Source: Lysobacter spongiicola DSM 21749
GTDB taxonomy: Bacteria > Pseudomonadota > Gammaproteobacteria > Xanthomonadales > Xanthomonadaceae
Assembly (NCBI RefSeq): GCF_900167055.1
Contig: NZ_FUXP01000001.1
Coordinates: forward strand, 186,001 to 250,000
Reading direction: 5' to 3'
Length of the DNA stretch: 64,000 nucleotides
Under the pieces are notes generated by a model. The model did not search any database and was not told the DNA's origin. It was given only the letters and a program-made list of their open reading frames with translations. Of this stretch, positions 9,309 through 24,971 are shown one piece after another; position 1 is the first letter of the stretch; the number at the start of each line of letters is the position of its first letter. A program made the translations under genes and the position numbers.

Positions 9309-10511
9309 ATGACAGCCACGGAAATCCCGTTCGCGGCCGCCCGCAGGCTGATCCAGGAGGAGGTGGGCGTCAGCCCGCTGGCGCCCGAGACGCTCGCACT
9401 ATCACGATGCCATGGGCGGATTCTCGCCGAAGAAGTTCTGGCACCCCGGCCGTTGCCGGGATTCGCCAACAGCGCCATGGACGGTTTTGCCCTGCGGCAT
9501 TCCGACCTCGGTCCCGGCGACACGCTGTTGACGCTGGCAGGCGAGCAGTTCGCCGGCCCCCACCTCGGGTTGGCGCTGCCCCCGGGGCATTGCGTCCGCA
9601 TCACCACCGGCGCCCCCTTGCCAGTGGGTGCCGACACGGTCGTCATGAAGGAACACGCGGGCATCGAAGGCACCGGCGTGCGGGTGGAGGTGACGACGCG
9701 GGGCGCCCACGTCCGGCATGCAGGCGAGGATGTCGAGGCAGGCACCCGGGTGTTCGGCCGCGGAGACGTGCTGACACCGGCGCGGGTGGCATTGGCTGCA
9801 GCTCTCGGCATCGATTCGCTGATGGTCTCGCGCCGGCCTACGGTTGCCGTCTTCACCTGCGGCGACGAGCTGGTGGAACCCGGGCTGCCCTTGGAGCCGG
9901 GGCAGATCCACGACAGCAATCGCGAGCTGTTGATGGGCCTGCTCCGCGCGGAAGGGCTGGAGCCCACGGCCTGGCCGATTCTGCCCGATGATCCCGAGCG
10001 GATATCGATCGCGCTGCGCGATGCCGGTTGCGCCTTCGACCTCATCGTGACCTGCGGCGCAGTCTCCATCGGTGAGAAGGACCACATCCCGGCGGTCCTG
10101 GCGGAGTTCGGCAACATCCACTTCTGGAAGGTGCGGATGAAGCCCGGCATGCCGGTGCTGTTTGCCAGCCTGGACCAGGCGAGGGTGCTGGCACTTCCGG
10201 GCAACCCGGTGTCGGTGCTGGCCACGTGGCTCACCCTGGGCCGTACACTCGCCGATGCGATGCAGGGGAGGACCGAGCCGCGGCGACGCTGGGTGGCCCG
10301 ATTGACGTCGCCCGTCCGCAAGCCACACGACCGCCTCGAGTTCATCCGCGGCCGGTTGGGGCACGGCGAGGTCGGCATGGAGGTGGAGCCTTCCACCGCC
10401 ACCGGGTCCCACCGCCTGCGCGCGGCGGCCGATGCCGATGCGCTTCTCGTGGTCCCCGAAGGCGCGCAGGAGCTACCCGCCGGATCGATGGTGGAAGTCC
10501 TGCCCCTGTAA
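9309..10511 (+). CDS. moeA: Molybdopterin molybdenumtransferase MoeA
   Basis: Inserts molybdate into adenylated molybdopterin, the last step of molybdenum cofactor synthesis. The MoeA N-terminal pattern PLPGFANSAMDGFALR, the substrate region ITTGAPLPVGADTVVMKE and the MoCF_biosynth motif TCGAVSIGEKDHI are present. The C-terminal domain IV ends in MVEVLPL. It is 400 residues long, as usual. The next gene, 33 bp on, is a MoeB-type adenylyltransferase. This suggests a small cofactor pair, although no other mo genes are in the window. Confidence 0.95.
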   Translation: MTATEIPFAAARRLIQEEVGVSPLAPETLALSRCHGRILAEEVLAPRPLPGFANSAMDGFALRHSDLGPGDTLLTLAGEQFAGPHLGLALPPGHCVRITTGAPLPVGADTVVMKEHAGIEGTGVRVEVTTRGAHVRHAGEDVEAGTRVFGRGDVLTPARVALAAALGIDSLMVSRRPTVAVFTCGDELVEPGLPLEPGQIHDSNRELLMGLLRAEGLEPTAWPILPDDPERISIALRDAGCAFDLIVTCGAVSIGEKDHIPAVLAEFGNIHFWKVRMKPGMPVLFASLDQARVLALPGNPVSVLATWLTLGRTLADAMQGRTEPRRRWVARLTSPVRKPHDRLEFIRGRLGHGEVGMEVEPSTATGSHRLRAAADADALLVVPEGAQELPAGSMVEVLPL

Positions 10512-10544
10512 CTCCGGCCCCGCGGTTGGGCGGATAATGCACCG

Positions 10545-11672
10545 ATGGACATAGAGATCATCGAGCCTGCCGAAGCCCGGCGCCGGCAACGCGCGGGTGC
10601 GGTGCTGGTCGACGTACGCGAGGCCCACGAGCAGGCGTCCGGCATGGCGGAGGGCGCGTTCGGGGTTCCCCAGTCCCGGCTCCAGGCCGCTCCCACCGAC
10701 GCACTGCCCGAACCCGACGCGGACGTCCTCCTCATCTGTGAGACCGGTGCGCGCTCGCAGCAGTGCGCGCAGGCGCTGATGGATGCGGGCTATCGCCGGG
10801 TGGCATCGGTCCAGGGCGGTACGCGCCGCTGGCGAGGAGAGGCGCTGCCGCTGGTCCGGCCCGCGGGCGACCATGACTTCCTCGAGCGCTATTCGCGCCA
10901 CCTGCGCCTGCCGGAAGTGGGAGAGGCCGGCCAGCGCAAGCTGCAGGCGGCGCGGGTGGTCGTGGTGGGCGCCGGTGGTCTCGGCTCGCCGGCGCTGTTC
11001 TATCTTGCGGCGGCAGGGGTGGGGACCCTGGTGCTGGTCGACGACGACATCGTCGATCGCAGCAACCTGCAGCGCCAGATCCTGCATACCGAAGAGCGGA
11101 TCGGCCGTGCCAAGGTCGACTCGGCCCGGCAGGCGCTGTCTGCGCTCAACCCGTCGGTCGCCATCGAAACCCGCAACGAACGTTTGACCAGCACCAACGT
11201 GGAGGACCTCCTTGAGGACGCGGACCTGGTGCTGGACGGTGCCGACAACTTCGCCGTGCGCTACCTGCTCAACGATGCCTGCATCAAGCTGCGCAAGCCG
11301 CTGGTGCACGGGGCGGTGCACCGTTTCGAAGGGCACGCGAGCGTCTTCGATGCCGGCCGCCATCGCGGCGTGTCCCCCTGCTACCGCTGCCTGTTCCCCG
11401 AGCCACCGCCGCCCGAGGCCGCCCCCAACTGCAGCGAGGCCGGCGTGCTCGGGGTACTTCCAGGGATCATCGGCATGATCCAGGCGACCGAGGTGGTCAA
11501 GCTGCTGCTGGGCATCGGTGAGCCGTTGACCGGCCGCCTGATGCACCTGGACGCGCTGTCGATGCGTTTCCGCGAAATGCGCCTGGAGCCGGACCCGGAG
11601 TGCCCGGTGTGTGCGCCGGGACGGGCATTTCCCGGGTACATCGACTACGAGGCTTTCTGCTCCGGTCGCTGA
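10545..11672 (+). CDS. moeB: MoeB/ThiF-type adenylyltransferase with N-terminal rhodanese domain
   Basis: E1-like enzyme that adenylates the C-terminal glycine of a ubiquitin-like sulphur carrier (MoaD or ThiS). A rhodanese domain comes first, at about residues 1-105, with its persulphide cysteine at about C65 in LLICETGARS. The ThiF domain follows with the ATP site VVVVGAGGLGSP, DDDIVDRSNLQRQ and zinc CxxC pairs (CYRC and CPVC near residues 353-356). The domain order is the reverse of eukaryotic MOCS3, where the rhodanese domain is last. The fusion predicts direct sulphur transfer to the activated carrier. Confidence 0.92.
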   Translation: MDIEIIEPAEARRRQRAGAVLVDVREAHEQASGMAEGAFGVPQSRLQAAPTDALPEPDADVLLICETGARSQQCAQALMDAGYRRVASVQGGTRRWRGEALPLVRPAGDHDFLERYSRHLRLPEVGEAGQRKLQAARVVVVGAGGLGSPALFYLAAAGVGTLVLVDDDIVDRSNLQRQILHTEERIGRAKVDSARQALSALNPSVAIETRNERLTSTNVEDLLEDADLVLDGADNFAVRYLLNDACIKLRKPLVHGAVHRFEGHASVFDAGRHRGVSPCYRCLFPEPPPPEAAPNCSEAGVLGVLPGIIGMIQATEVVKLLLGIGEPLTGRLMHLDALSMRFREMRLEPDPECPVCAPGRAFPGYIDYEAFCSGR

Positions 11673-11681
11673 GGCATGGGG

Positions 11682-12470
11682 TTACCGCAGGAACCGTGAC
11701 AGCGCCTCCCCGTAGCCGGGCTGGAGATGGATATCGTTGTGGTCCGCCGCCGGGAAATCGGCCACCTCCGGCGTGACCGCCAGACCCTCGACGAGTGCCT
11801 GCGTGCGCTCCGGCGGGACAACCACGTCACGACCGGCCGCCAGTACCAGCACCGGTCCTCCGTGCCTCGCCAGTGCTTCGATGGAGTCGTACCTTTCGGT
11901 CATCAACCAGCGGACCGGCAGCCACGGGTAGTGGCCCTGCGCAACGGCGGCCAAGCTGTCGAACGGGGTCACGAGAACCAGGCGGTCGACCTCCCGATGC
12001 GCCGCGACGTGGGCGGCGACGCCGCTGCCGAGGCTTCGTCCGACCACCGATACCGGCTCCCCGGGGTGGAGCTCGGCCACATGGTCGTACAGGGCCAGCG
12101 CGTCACCGGTGAGTGCCTCCTGCGTCGGCTCTCCGCCGCTTGCGCCGTAGCCCCGGTAGGCCAGCAGGTAGACGCTGCGATGCGGGAACCAGCGAGCGAA
12201 GTCACCGCGGTTCGCCTCGATACGCTCGGCGTTGCCACCGAAGTAGAGGATCGGCGCCGGCGCGGAAGGATTCACCACCCAACCACGCAATTCGACACCG
12301 CCGCGTTGCAGGCCGAAGTCGGTACCGGCCCGGTCGCTGCGAGTGAACTGCGGGTAATAGACCATGCTGCGCTGTTGGGTGAACATCAGTGCAGCGAGGG
12401 CCAGGTACAGGATCACAGCTACCGCGACCACTGCCAGCCACCCTTTCCAGCCCATCAGCGGGAGCTCCAC
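11682..12470 (-). CDS. Membrane-anchored alpha/beta hydrolase
   Basis: A 262-residue serine hydrolase of the ABHD13/BEM46-like type. It has one N-terminal membrane anchor (about residues 8-30) followed by an alpha/beta-hydrolase domain. The nucleophile elbow is GRSLGSG with S146. The likely acid is D215 in AAGRDVVVP and the His is H244 in AADHNDI. The oxyanion region YFGGNAE lies near residue 77. The substrate is unknown. It is divergent from folD and convergent with moeB, so it is probably its own transcription unit. Confidence 0.85.
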   Translation of the reverse strand: MELPLMGWKGWLAVVAVAVILYLALAALMFTQQRSMVYYPQFTRSDRAGTDFGLQRGGVELRGWVVNPSAPAPILYFGGNAERIEANRGDFARWFPHRSVYLLAYRGYGASGGEPTQEALTGDALALYDHVAELHPGEPVSVVGRSLGSGVAAHVAAHREVDRLVLVTPFDSLAAVAQGHYPWLPVRWLMTERYDSIEALARHGGPVLVLAAGRDVVVPPERTQALVEGLAVTPEVADFPAADHNDIHLQPGYGEALSRFLR

Positions 12471-12581
12471 AAGTGGAGCGATGCGACACCGCGAAGGGCA
12501 GGGCGCTCGGTCATCGGCAGCATGGCATCCGAATGGGCGATAATGTCCGGCCCGACTCTAGCGCAGGCCTGCAGGACACGC

Positions 12582-13490
12582 ATGACGGCACCACCGACGG
12601 CTCTCCCGGACTCCACCGCTGGTGCCCGGATACTCGATGGCAAGCGGATCGCCGAGGACCTGCTCGGGAACCTGAAGGCAAGGGTGGATGCGAGGGTCGC
12701 CTCGGGCAAGGCGCCTCCCGGCCTGGCGGTGGTGCTGGTCGGCTCCGACCCGGCCTCGGCCGTCTATGTGCGCAACAAGCGCCGCGCCGCTGAAAAGGTC
12801 GGGATCCGTGCCATCGACTTCGACCTGCCCGCCGACACTGGCGACGAGGAGCTGCTGTCGCTGATCGATCGGCTGAACGCGGACCCGACCGTGCACGGCA
12901 TCCTGGTGCAACTGCCGCTGCCCGACCGTCGCGACGCCACCGCCCTGATCCACCGCATTTCCCCTGCCAAGGACGTCGACGGCTTCCACCCCGAAAACGT
13001 CGGGCACCTGGCGCTGCGCCAGTTCGGCCTGCGGCCGTGCACCCCGCGCGGCATCACCACGCTGCTGGGATACACCGACCGTCCCGTGCGGGGGCAGAGC
13101 GCCACCGTCGTCGGCGTGTCCAACCACGTGGGCCGGCCCATGGCGCTGGAGCTCCTCATCGCCGGCTGCACCACCACCTGCTGCCACAAGTTCACCCCGC
13201 CCGAGGTGCTGGAAGCCGCCGTGCGCGGCGCCGACATCCTGGTGGTGGCGGTCGGGCGACCGCGCATGATCCCCGGCGAGTGGGTGAAACCCGGCGCCGT
13301 GGTGATCGATGTGGGTATCAACCGCCTGGAGGACGGGCGGCTGTGCGGCGACGTCGGCTTCGAAGAGGCCGCCAAACGTGCCAGCTGGATCACCCCGGTC
13401 CCCGGCGGCGTGGGCCCGATGACGGTGGCCACCCTGATGCAGAACACTCTGGAAGCCGCGGAAGCCGCCGAAGGCAACGCGGCGCCCCTG

Positions 13491-13493
<3 letters not shown>
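12582..13493 (+). CDS. folD: Bifunctional methylenetetrahydrofolate dehydrogenase / cyclohydrolase
   Basis: Interconverts 5,10-methylene- and 10-formyl-tetrahydrofolate using NADP. The catalytic Lys lies in [14 protein letters not shown], with [19 protein letters not shown] and the Rossmann motif [13 protein letters not shown] also present. The end [20 protein letters not shown] is diagnostic. I chose ATG 12582, giving 303 residues, since a weak AGGA lies just upstream; an in-frame ATG at 12543 has no clear ribosome binding site. The TAG stop codon is the first three bases of a long inverted repeat. Confidence 0.95.
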
Positions 13494-15111
<1,618 letters not shown>

Positions 15112-15125
15112 TGAGCCCGGCCGAC

Positions 15126-16691
15126 ATGACCGACATCCACAGCGACAAGATCCTGATCCTCGACTTCGGGGCGCAGTACACCCAGCTGATCGCCCGCCGC
15201 ATCCGCGAGATCGGCGTCTACTGCGAGGTCTGGGCCTGGGACCACGATCCGGCGGAAATCGCCCGTTATGGGGCCCGCGGCATCATCCTGTCCGGCGGCC
15301 CCGAATCGACCACGCTCGAGGGCGCACCGCGGGCCCCGCAGGAAGTCTTCGATGCCGGCCTGCCTATCCTCGGCATCTGCTACGGCATGCAGACGCTGGC
15401 CGCCCAACTGGGTGGTTCCACCGAGGCCGCCGACGCCCGCGAATTCGGCCACGCCGAGGTCGAGCTGGTCGCGCATGACGCGCTGCTGGGCGGTTTGAGC
15501 GACCACGGCGGCGAGCCGCGCCTGAATGTCTGGATGAGCCACGGTGACCACGTCGCCACCGCGCCCCCCGGCTTTACCGTGACCGCAAGGACCGACCGCA
15601 TTCCCGTGGCCGCCATGGCCAACGAGGACAAGCGCTGGTACGGCGTGCAGTTCCACCCGGAGGTCACCCACACCTTGCAGGGGCAGACCCTGCTGCGCCG
15701 GTTCGTGACCGAGATCTGCGGCTGCCAGACGCTCTGGACCGCCGCCCACATCATCGAGGACCAGATCGCCCGCGTGCGCGAGCAGGTCGGCAGCGACGAG
15801 GTCATCCTCGGCCTGTCCGGCGGCGTGGATTCTTCCGTAGTGGCCGCGCTCCTGCACAAGGCCATCGGTGACCAGCTCACCTGCGTGTTCGTGGACACCG
15901 GCCTGCTGCGCTGGAAGGAAGGCGACCAGGTGATGGCAATGTTCGCCGAACACATGGGCGTCAAGGTCGTGCGCGTCGATGCCGCCGACCGCTACTTCAA
16001 GGCGCTGGAGGGCGTCAGCGACCCCGAGAAGAAGCGCAAGATCATCGGCAACCTGTTCGTCGAGATCTTCGACGAGGAGGCCGGCAAGTGCGCCAATGCG
16101 AAGTGGCTGGCGCAGGGCACCATCTATCCCGACGTGATCGAATCTGCAGGCAGCAAGACCGGCAAGGCCCACGTCATCAAGAGCCACCACAACGTCGGCG
16201 GGCTTCCCGAGCACATGAAGATGGGGCTGGTCGAGCCGCTGCGTGAGCTGTTCAAGGACGAAGTGCGGCGACTGGGCGTGGAGCTGGGCCTGCCGGAGAC
16301 CATGGTCTACCGCCACCCGTTCCCCGGCCCGGGCCTCGGTGTACGCATCCTGGGCGAGGTGAAGCGCGAATACGCCGAGCTGCTTGGCAAGGCGGACCAC
16401 ATCTTCATCGACGAGCTGCGCAAGGCAGGCTTGTACGACCGGACGAGCCAGGCGTTCGCGGTGTTCCTCCCGGTGCGTTCGGTCGGCGTCGTCGGTGATG
16501 CCCGCGCCTACGAATGGGTGATCGCGCTGCGTGCGGTGGAGACCATCGATTTCATGACCGCACACTGGGCGCACCTGCCGTACGAGTTCCTCGGCAAGGT
16601 GTCGAACCGCATCATCAATGAGCTTCGCGGCGTCTCCCGCGTCGTCTACGACATCAGCGGCAAGCCACCGGCAACGATCGAATGGGAATGA
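15126..16691 (+). CDS. guaA: GMP synthase (glutamine-hydrolysing)
   Basis: Converts XMP to GMP using glutamine. The N-terminal class I amidotransferase has its nucleophile near C85 (GICYGMQ) and His/Glu in QFHPEVTHT. The ATP-pyrophosphatase P-loop LSGGVDSSV follows. The C-terminal dimerisation domain ends in KPPATIEWE. With ATG 15126 the protein has 521 residues and begins [15 protein letters not shown], as in Xanthomonas homologues I recall. An ATG at 15111, overlapping the guaB stop, is the alternative start. Confidence 0.97.
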   Translation: MTDIHSDKILILDFGAQYTQLIARRIREIGVYCEVWAWDHDPAEIARYGARGIILSGGPESTTLEGAPRAPQEVFDAGLPILGICYGMQTLAAQLGGSTEAADAREFGHAEVELVAHDALLGGLSDHGGEPRLNVWMSHGDHVATAPPGFTVTARTDRIPVAAMANEDKRWYGVQFHPEVTHTLQGQTLLRRFVTEICGCQTLWTAAHIIEDQIARVREQVGSDEVILGLSGGVDSSVVAALLHKAIGDQLTCVFVDTGLLRWKEGDQVMAMFAEHMGVKVVRVDAADRYFKALEGVSDPEKKRKIIGNLFVEIFDEEAGKCANAKWLAQGTIYPDVIESAGSKTGKAHVIKSHHNVGGLPEHMKMGLVEPLRELFKDEVRRLGVELGLPETMVYRHPFPGPGLGVRILGEVKREYAELLGKADHIFIDELRKAGLYDRTSQAFAVFLPVRSVGVVGDARAYEWVIALRAVETIDFMTAHWAHLPYEFLGKVSNRIINELRGVSRVVYDISGKPPATIEWE

Positions 16692-16774
16692 CGGCTGCCC
16701 GATGACCCGGCGGCCATGACGGCACCGTCGCGCCCCATGCGTTCTGCTATGCGCGAATCCAACCGGAAAAACGC

Positions 16775-18079
16775 ATGGGCCATCGCATCGTCATCGTCGG
16801 CGGGGGCGCGGGCGGAGTAGAACTGGCCACGCGTCTCGGCCGCAGCCTGGGCAAGCAGGGGCGGGCAGAGGTCACGCTCGTCGACCTGCACCTGACCCAC
16901 GTATGGAAGCCGCTGCTGCATGAAGTGGCAGCTGGCTCGCTCGACTCTTCCGAGAATGACCTCAACTACCTCGACCAGGGGAAGCGGAACGGTTTTTCCT
17001 TCCAGCTGGGGCGGATGTGCGGGCTCGATCGCAAGGGCAAGCGACTGTTGCTTGGACCGGCGCTCGACGAGGAGGGCCGCGAACTGGTGCCGGCGCGCGC
17101 GCTGTCATACGACACGCTGGTGATCGCGATCGGCAGCGAAACCAACGACTTCGGAACCCCGGGGACCGCCGAGCACTGTACTTTCCTTGACGACCGGGAG
17201 CAGGCCGAAGGCTTTCACCGGCAGTTGCTTGGCCGTTACCTCCGTGCACATGCCTGCGATGACGGGCAGCGCGACGGCATGGTGGGCGTCGCAATCGTCG
17301 GGGCGGGTGCCACCGGCGTTGAACTGGCCGCGGAGTTGCGCCACGCCGCCAGCGAGATGGCCGCCTATGGCCTCGATGAGATCCGTCCGGAGAACATGCG
17401 CATCAGCCTGGTCGAGGCCGGTCCGCGCATCCTGCCGCCGCTTCCGGAGCGGGTGGCACGGGCGGCGCACGACAAGCTGGTGCGGCTGGGGGTGGATGTG
17501 AGGACCGGTTCAACGGTCGAGGAGGTGCGGGCAGACGGATTGCAGATCAAGGACGGTGATTTCGTCCCCGCCGCGCTCAAGGTCTGGGCCGCCGGCATCC
17601 GTGCGCCAGCGTTGCTCAAGGACCTCGACGGACTGGAAAGTAACGGGAAAGGGCAACTGGTGGTGGAGCGCACACTGCAGACCACCCGGGATCCCGACAT
17701 CTTCGCAATGGGTGACTGCGCGGCCTGCCCGTTGGGAGAGGAGGGCGACAAGACAGTGCCCCCTCGCGCGCAGGCGGCGCACCAGCAGGCAAGCATGCTG
17801 GTGCGTTCGATGAAGGCGCGGATACAGGGTGGGGAGCTGCCCCGTTTCACCTATCGCGACCATGGATCGCTGGTCTCGTTGTCGAGCTACAGCGCCGTCG
17901 GCAACCTGATGGGCAACCTCGGCAGCGACGTCAAGCTCGAGGGGTGGTTGGCACGGATGTTCTACGCTTCGCTGTACCGCCAACACCAGTTGGCCCTGCA
18001 CGGGTTCCTGCGTACGGGGCTGCTGGTGCTGTCCGACCAGCTGGGGCGCTCCACCGAGCCCCGCCTGAAGATGCACTGA
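16775..18079 (+). CDS. ndh: Type II NADH dehydrogenase (NDH-2)
   Basis: Single-subunit, non-proton-pumping NADH:quinone oxidoreductase on the cytoplasmic face of the membrane. It has 434 residues and two dinucleotide-fold motifs: IVGGGAGGVELA near residue 6 for FAD and IVGAGATGVELA near residue 172 for NADH. The motif IFAMGDCAA precedes the C-terminal membrane-binding helices (ARMFYASLYRQHQLALHGF). It gives the host an NADH dehydrogenase independent of any complex I, relevant to the unusual nuo-like operon later in the window. Confidence 0.94.
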   Translation: MGHRIVIVGGGAGGVELATRLGRSLGKQGRAEVTLVDLHLTHVWKPLLHEVAAGSLDSSENDLNYLDQGKRNGFSFQLGRMCGLDRKGKRLLLGPALDEEGRELVPARALSYDTLVIAIGSETNDFGTPGTAEHCTFLDDREQAEGFHRQLLGRYLRAHACDDGQRDGMVGVAIVGAGATGVELAAELRHAASEMAAYGLDEIRPENMRISLVEAGPRILPPLPERVARAAHDKLVRLGVDVRTGSTVEEVRADGLQIKDGDFVPAALKVWAAGIRAPALLKDLDGLESNGKGQLVVERTLQTTRDPDIFAMGDCAACPLGEEGDKTVPPRAQAAHQQASMLVRSMKARIQGGELPRFTYRDHGSLVSLSSYSAVGNLMGNLGSDVKLEGWLARMFYASLYRQHQLALHGFLRTGLLVLSDQLGRSTEPRLKMH

Positions 18080-18082
18080 TAA

Positions 18083-19113
<1,031 letters not shown>

Positions 19114-19175
19114 GAACGGACCGCGCGCTGGGTGTGGTGGGATATCATGCCTCCCCTTGCACCAGACGGCGACCC

Positions 19176-19757
19176 ATGGGCACTACGACAGGGAACGAAC
19201 AGCGGTTGATCTGGATCGATCTGGAGATGACCGGGCTGGATACCGACAACGACTCGATCCTCGAGATCGCGACGATCGTCACCGACGCCAACCTCGAGGT
19301 GCTGGCCGAGGGGCCGGAGCTCGCCATTCGCCACCCGCTCACCCGGCTGGAGGCGATGGACGACTGGAACCGGAACCAGCATCGCAAGTCCGGGTTATGG
19401 CAGCGCGTCCTGGAGCAGGGAGTGACCATGCAGGAGGCGGAGGAGCGCACGCTGGCGTTCCTTGCCAAGTGGGTGCCGGCCAACGCCTCGCCGATGTGCG
19501 GCAACTCGATCTGCCAGGACCGGCGCTTCCTGCACCGGCAGATGCCGGCGCTCGAGAAGCACTTCCACTACCGCAACCTCGACGTCAGCACGCTGAAGGA
19601 ACTGGCGCGCCGCTGGGCACCGCAGATCCTGGCCGGTGTCGGGAAAGAGGCCAGGCACACCGCGCTGAGCGACGTGCAGGACTCCATCGCCGAGCTGCGG
19701 CACTACCGCTACTTCATGGGTGACCTGAGCGGCCTGCAGCCGCCGACGGCCTCCTAG
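19176..19757 (+). CDS. orn: Oligoribonuclease
   Basis: DEDDh 3'-5' exoribonuclease that degrades diribonucleotides, including pGpG from cyclic di-GMP turnover. The motifs IDLEMTGLD (Exo I), [11 protein letters not shown] (Exo II) and [10 protein letters not shown] (Exo III with catalytic His and Asp) are clear. ATG 19176 gives 193 residues; an in-frame ATG upstream lacks family support. Its stop overlaps that of the convergent mechanosensitive channel gene in CTAG. Confidence 0.97.
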   Translation: MGTTTGNEQRLIWIDLEMTGLDTDNDSILEIATIVTDANLEVLAEGPELAIRHPLTRLEAMDDWNRNQHRKSGLWQRVLEQGVTMQEAEERTLAFLAKWVPANASPMCGNSICQDRRFLHRQMPALEKHFHYRNLDVSTLKELARRWAPQILAGVGKEARHTALSDVQDSIAELRHYRYFMGDLSGLQPPTAS

Positions 19758-20653
19758 CCACGCCCTTCGGGGTTGGCGTCCGCGGGCGCTGCCAGCAGGC
19801 GCGGGTCGACCACGCTGCCATCCACGGTGTGGTGGTACATGTGCACGTCACGCTGCGGGAAGGGGATGCCGATACCAGCGGCGTCGAAAGCCTTCTTGAT
19901 GCGCTCGGTCAATTCGCACTTGGTCATGAACCAGTCCGCGTTGGCGGCATGGCAGCGGATGCCGAGGTTCACCGAGTTGTCCGCCAGGGCGTAGACCAGC
20001 ACCGTCGGCTCGGGCTCGGACAGCACGCGCTCGTCCGCATGCATCAGGCCGAGGGCGATCTCCCGGGCCTGGTCGATGTCCGCGTTGTAGCTGATGCCGA
20101 TCACCAGCTCGACCCGGCGCATCACGTCCGGCGTCAGGTTGATGATCGAATCGGTGGTGACCAGGCTGTTGGGCAGCACGATGGTCTGGTTGTCGGCGCC
20201 GCGCAGCCGGGTCTGGAAGATGCTGACATCCTCCACCACGCCGGTCTGGCCGTTGATGGTCACCACGTTGCCGACCCGGAAAGGCTTGAGCGTCACCAGC
20301 ATCACGCCCGATGCGATATTCGACAGCGAATCCTTCAGCGCGAGGCCGATGGCAAGGCCGGCGGCACCCAGCACGGCGAACATTGAGGTCATCGGGACCC
20401 CGATCACCTGCAGCGCGGCAAGAATGAGCACGACCAGCAGGATCACGTAGGCGACCTTGCGCAGGAACTGCGACGCGGTGGTTTCGATGCCGGAGCGGCT
20501 CATCGCGCGGTCGACCAGCTTGAGTATCCAACCGATCACGTAGCGACCGACCAGGAACAGCAGCAGTGCCAGGCCGAGCCGCAGCCCGAGGGCAGTCAGC
20601 GCTTCGGTCCATTCACCGGCTTTCGCCATTGCAATCCAGCTGGTCGCTTCCAT
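19754..20653 (-). CDS. mscS: MscS-family mechanosensitive channel
   Basis: Small-conductance mechanosensitive channel that releases solutes on hypo-osmotic shock. It has 299 residues: three N-terminal membrane segments, with the pore helix near [21 protein letters not shown], then the cytoplasmic beta domain ([20 protein letters not shown]) and the alpha/beta domain ([11 protein letters not shown]). The pore-helix glycine/alanine pattern is conserved. It sits between orn (convergent) and the ppsA end (same strand, with a terminator between). Confidence 0.93.
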   Translation of the reverse strand: MEATSWIAMAKAGEWTEALTALGLRLGLALLLFLVGRYVIGWILKLVDRAMSRSGIETTASQFLRKVAYVILLVVLILAALQVIGVPMTSMFAVLGAAGLAIGLALKDSLSNIASGVMLVTLKPFRVGNVVTINGQTGVVEDVSIFQTRLRGADNQTIVLPNSLVTTDSIINLTPDVMRRVELVIGISYNADIDQAREIALGLMHADERVLSEPEPTVLVYALADNSVNLGIRCHAANADWFMTKCELTERIKKAFDAAGIGIPFPQRDVHMYHHTVDGSVVDPRLLAAPADANPEGRG

Positions 20654-20677
20654 CGGTCCTCCACATCGTCAAATGCA

Positions 20678-20699
20678 ACGCCCCGCACGGGCGGGGCGT
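20678..20699 (-). terminator. Hairpin after ppsA
   Basis: A 9-bp stem (ACGCCCCGC with GCGGGGCGT) encloses a 4-nt loop. It lies about 50 bp beyond the ppsA stop on the minus strand. The following T-run is short (ATTTG), so it is a moderate intrinsic terminator candidate. Confidence 0.6.
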
Positions 20700-20750
20700 C
20701 GGTGCGCGGCTACTTTTGCAGCCGCGATGTCAGCAGGTTGTGTTCGCCGC

Positions 20751-23126
<2,376 letters not shown>

Positions 23127-23267
23127 GCAGGGTCTCCGTGGGGGTGGGCGGATCGGGCAGGAACGGCCGTCTCAGCCAAACCGCTATGATCGCTCCTGCG
23201 TCGGATGCTTACAAGATTGATTCGACGGGCTTTTTCCTGTTGTTGGACCAGAAGGGCGGGGGTTCGG

Positions 23268-24089
23268 ATGGCGCAGTTGCGGCCGGTTTTCTACATTTCC
23301 GACGGTACCGGCATCACTGCCGAGACCATCGGGCACAGTTTGTTGACCCAATTCACCGACACCCAGTTCATCGGTGAGCGCATCTCGTTCGTGGACAGCG
23401 TCGAGCGCGCGCGCGAGGCGGCCAACCGGATCCGGACCGCTGCAGAGATCCATAGTGCCCGCCCGATCGTCATCAATTCATGCATGGATGCCGACGTCAG
23501 CGAGACCCTCGCCGAGAGCGGGGCGCTGATGCTGGACGTGTTCGCGCCCTTCATCGAGCCGCTGGAACGGGAGCTGGATGAATCCCGCCAGCGGCACGTC
23601 GGCCGCGCCCACGCCATCGTCGACTTCGACACCTACCACCGCCGCATCAACGCGATGAACTACGCGCTGGCGCACGACGACGGGGCCGCTATCGACTATT
23701 CGGACGCGGACGTGATCCTGGTGGCGGTATCCCGTGCCGGCAAGACGCCGACCTGCGTCTACCTGGCGCTGCACTACGGCGTCCGGGCGGCGAACTATCC
23801 GCTGACCGAGGAAGACCTCGAGCAGGACCGCCTGCCACCCCGCCTCCGCCAGTACCGGGACAAGCTGTTCGGCCTGACCATCGACCCGGTGCGCCTGCAG
23901 CAAATCCGGCAGGAACGGCGCCCCAACTCCCGCTACGCCCAGCTGGAAACCTGCCGGCGCGAGGTGACGCAGGCCGAGGCGCTGTTCCGTGCCGAGCGGA
24001 TCCCGACGCAGAGCACCACCCATACATCGATCGAGGAGATCGCGAGCAAGGTGCTGTCGACGCTGGGGATCCGCCGCGAGATGTTCTGA
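23268..24089 (+). CDS. ppsR: PEP synthase regulatory kinase/phosphorylase PpsR
   Basis: DUF299-family bifunctional enzyme that uses ADP to phosphorylate and inactivate PEP synthase and removes the phosphate by phosphorolysis. The start [19 protein letters not shown], the P-loop-like [16 protein letters not shown] and the C-terminal motif [14 protein letters not shown] are present. I chose the ATG at 23268 ([13 protein letters not shown]), preceded by a G-rich ribosome binding site, giving 273 residues. It faces away from its substrate gene ppsA across about 140 bp holding both promoters. Confidence 0.96.
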   Translation: MAQLRPVFYISDGTGITAETIGHSLLTQFTDTQFIGERISFVDSVERAREAANRIRTAAEIHSARPIVINSCMDADVSETLAESGALMLDVFAPFIEPLERELDESRQRHVGRAHAIVDFDTYHRRINAMNYALAHDDGAAIDYSDADVILVAVSRAGKTPTCVYLALHYGVRAANYPLTEEDLEQDRLPPRLRQYRDKLFGLTIDPVRLQQIRQERRPNSRYAQLETCRREVTQAEALFRAERIPTQSTTHTSIEEIASKVLSTLGIRREMF

Positions 24090-24164
24090 ACAAGCTGTAC
24101 GGCAAACGGTGACCTGTGCCCGCACCGGCTGCCGCGGCGGCCGACCCCCGTGTAGCATCGGGGA

Positions 24165-24659
24165 ATGAGCACCGTCACCACCCGCCGCATGCACATCCCG
24201 ACCCTGAGCCGCTTCGGCTGGCTCATGGGGCTGTACACCGAGAACCACGACCGCCTGTCGGGTCTCTTCCAGACCGCCCGGATGGAGCAGGGGCGGCACG
24301 TGTCCAGCGTCGGCGACGGACTGGACCTGCGGGTGGACGTACTGGAGCAGCACCGCTACACCACCGAACTGCGCCTGAGCTACAGCATGGCCGATCCGGT
24401 CACCGGCGAACCAGACCCGTCCGCGTACCTGCGCCAGTACCACGACGCGCGCCAGCTCGAGGCGACCCATTGCTATATCGGGCGCCGATGGCAGGACGTG
24501 ATCGGCATGTATCCGCCCGCGGCCGAGCTGATCGACCACCGCATGCGGATGAACACCTTCCTCGGCAAATGGCTGCAGTACCTGGGTGACCGCGGCCACG
24601 GCATCCACACTTTGGCGGCCGTCGAAAAAATTCCGCCCGATCTGCAAAAGACCGCTTGA
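24165..24659 (+). CDS. DUF1249-family protein (YqiB-like)
   Basis: Cytosolic protein of 164 residues. The pattern LMGLYTENHDRLSGLF near the start, then HRYTTELRLSY and LRQYHDARQLEATHC, matches the DUF1249 family found in gammaproteobacteria. Function is unknown. It stands alone between ppsR and the tRNA genes. Confidence 0.8.
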   Translation: MSTVTTRRMHIPTLSRFGWLMGLYTENHDRLSGLFQTARMEQGRHVSSVGDGLDLRVDVLEQHRYTTELRLSYSMADPVTGEPDPSAYLRQYHDARQLEATHCYIGRRWQDVIGMYPPAAELIDHRMRMNTFLGKWLQYLGDRGHGIHTLAAVEKIPPDLQKTA

Positions 24660-24703
24660 CGACTTCGGAACTCATCCTTAAGCTTGTCGACTTTCCAGCA
24701 CGT

Positions 24704-24779
<76 letters not shown>

Positions 24780-24843
24780 CTTCAAAGGTTCTTCGTTACT
24801 CGACTGAGTGAAAGCAGTCGGCCAAAGTGCGAAGGACCCCTGC

Positions 24844-24919
24844 GTCCCCATCGTCTAGAGGCCTAGGACACAACCCTTTCACGGTTGCGACCGGGGTTCG
24901 AATCCCCGTGGGGACGCCA
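24844..24919 (+). tRNA. tRNA-Glu (TTC)
   Basis: A 76-nt cloverleaf with acceptor GTCCCCA and TGGGGAC, anticodon stem CAACC/GGTTG with loop CTTTCAC (anticodon TTC), T arm CGGGG/CCCCG and an encoded CCA. It lies 64 bp after tRNA-Ala and probably shares its transcript. Confidence 0.97.
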
Positions 24920-24934
24920 CTTCTTCAAGCAAAC

Positions 24935-24964
24935 AGGGCTGCCGAAAGGCGGCCCTCTTTGTTT
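24935..24964 (+). terminator. Terminator after tRNA-Glu
   Basis: Stem AGGGCTGCC with GGCGGCCCT (9 pairs, one G-T) closed by a GAAA tetraloop and followed by CTTTGTTT. It is a canonical rho-independent terminator ending the tRNA-Ala-Glu transcript. Confidence 0.85.
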
Positions 24965-24971
24965 ATGCGTG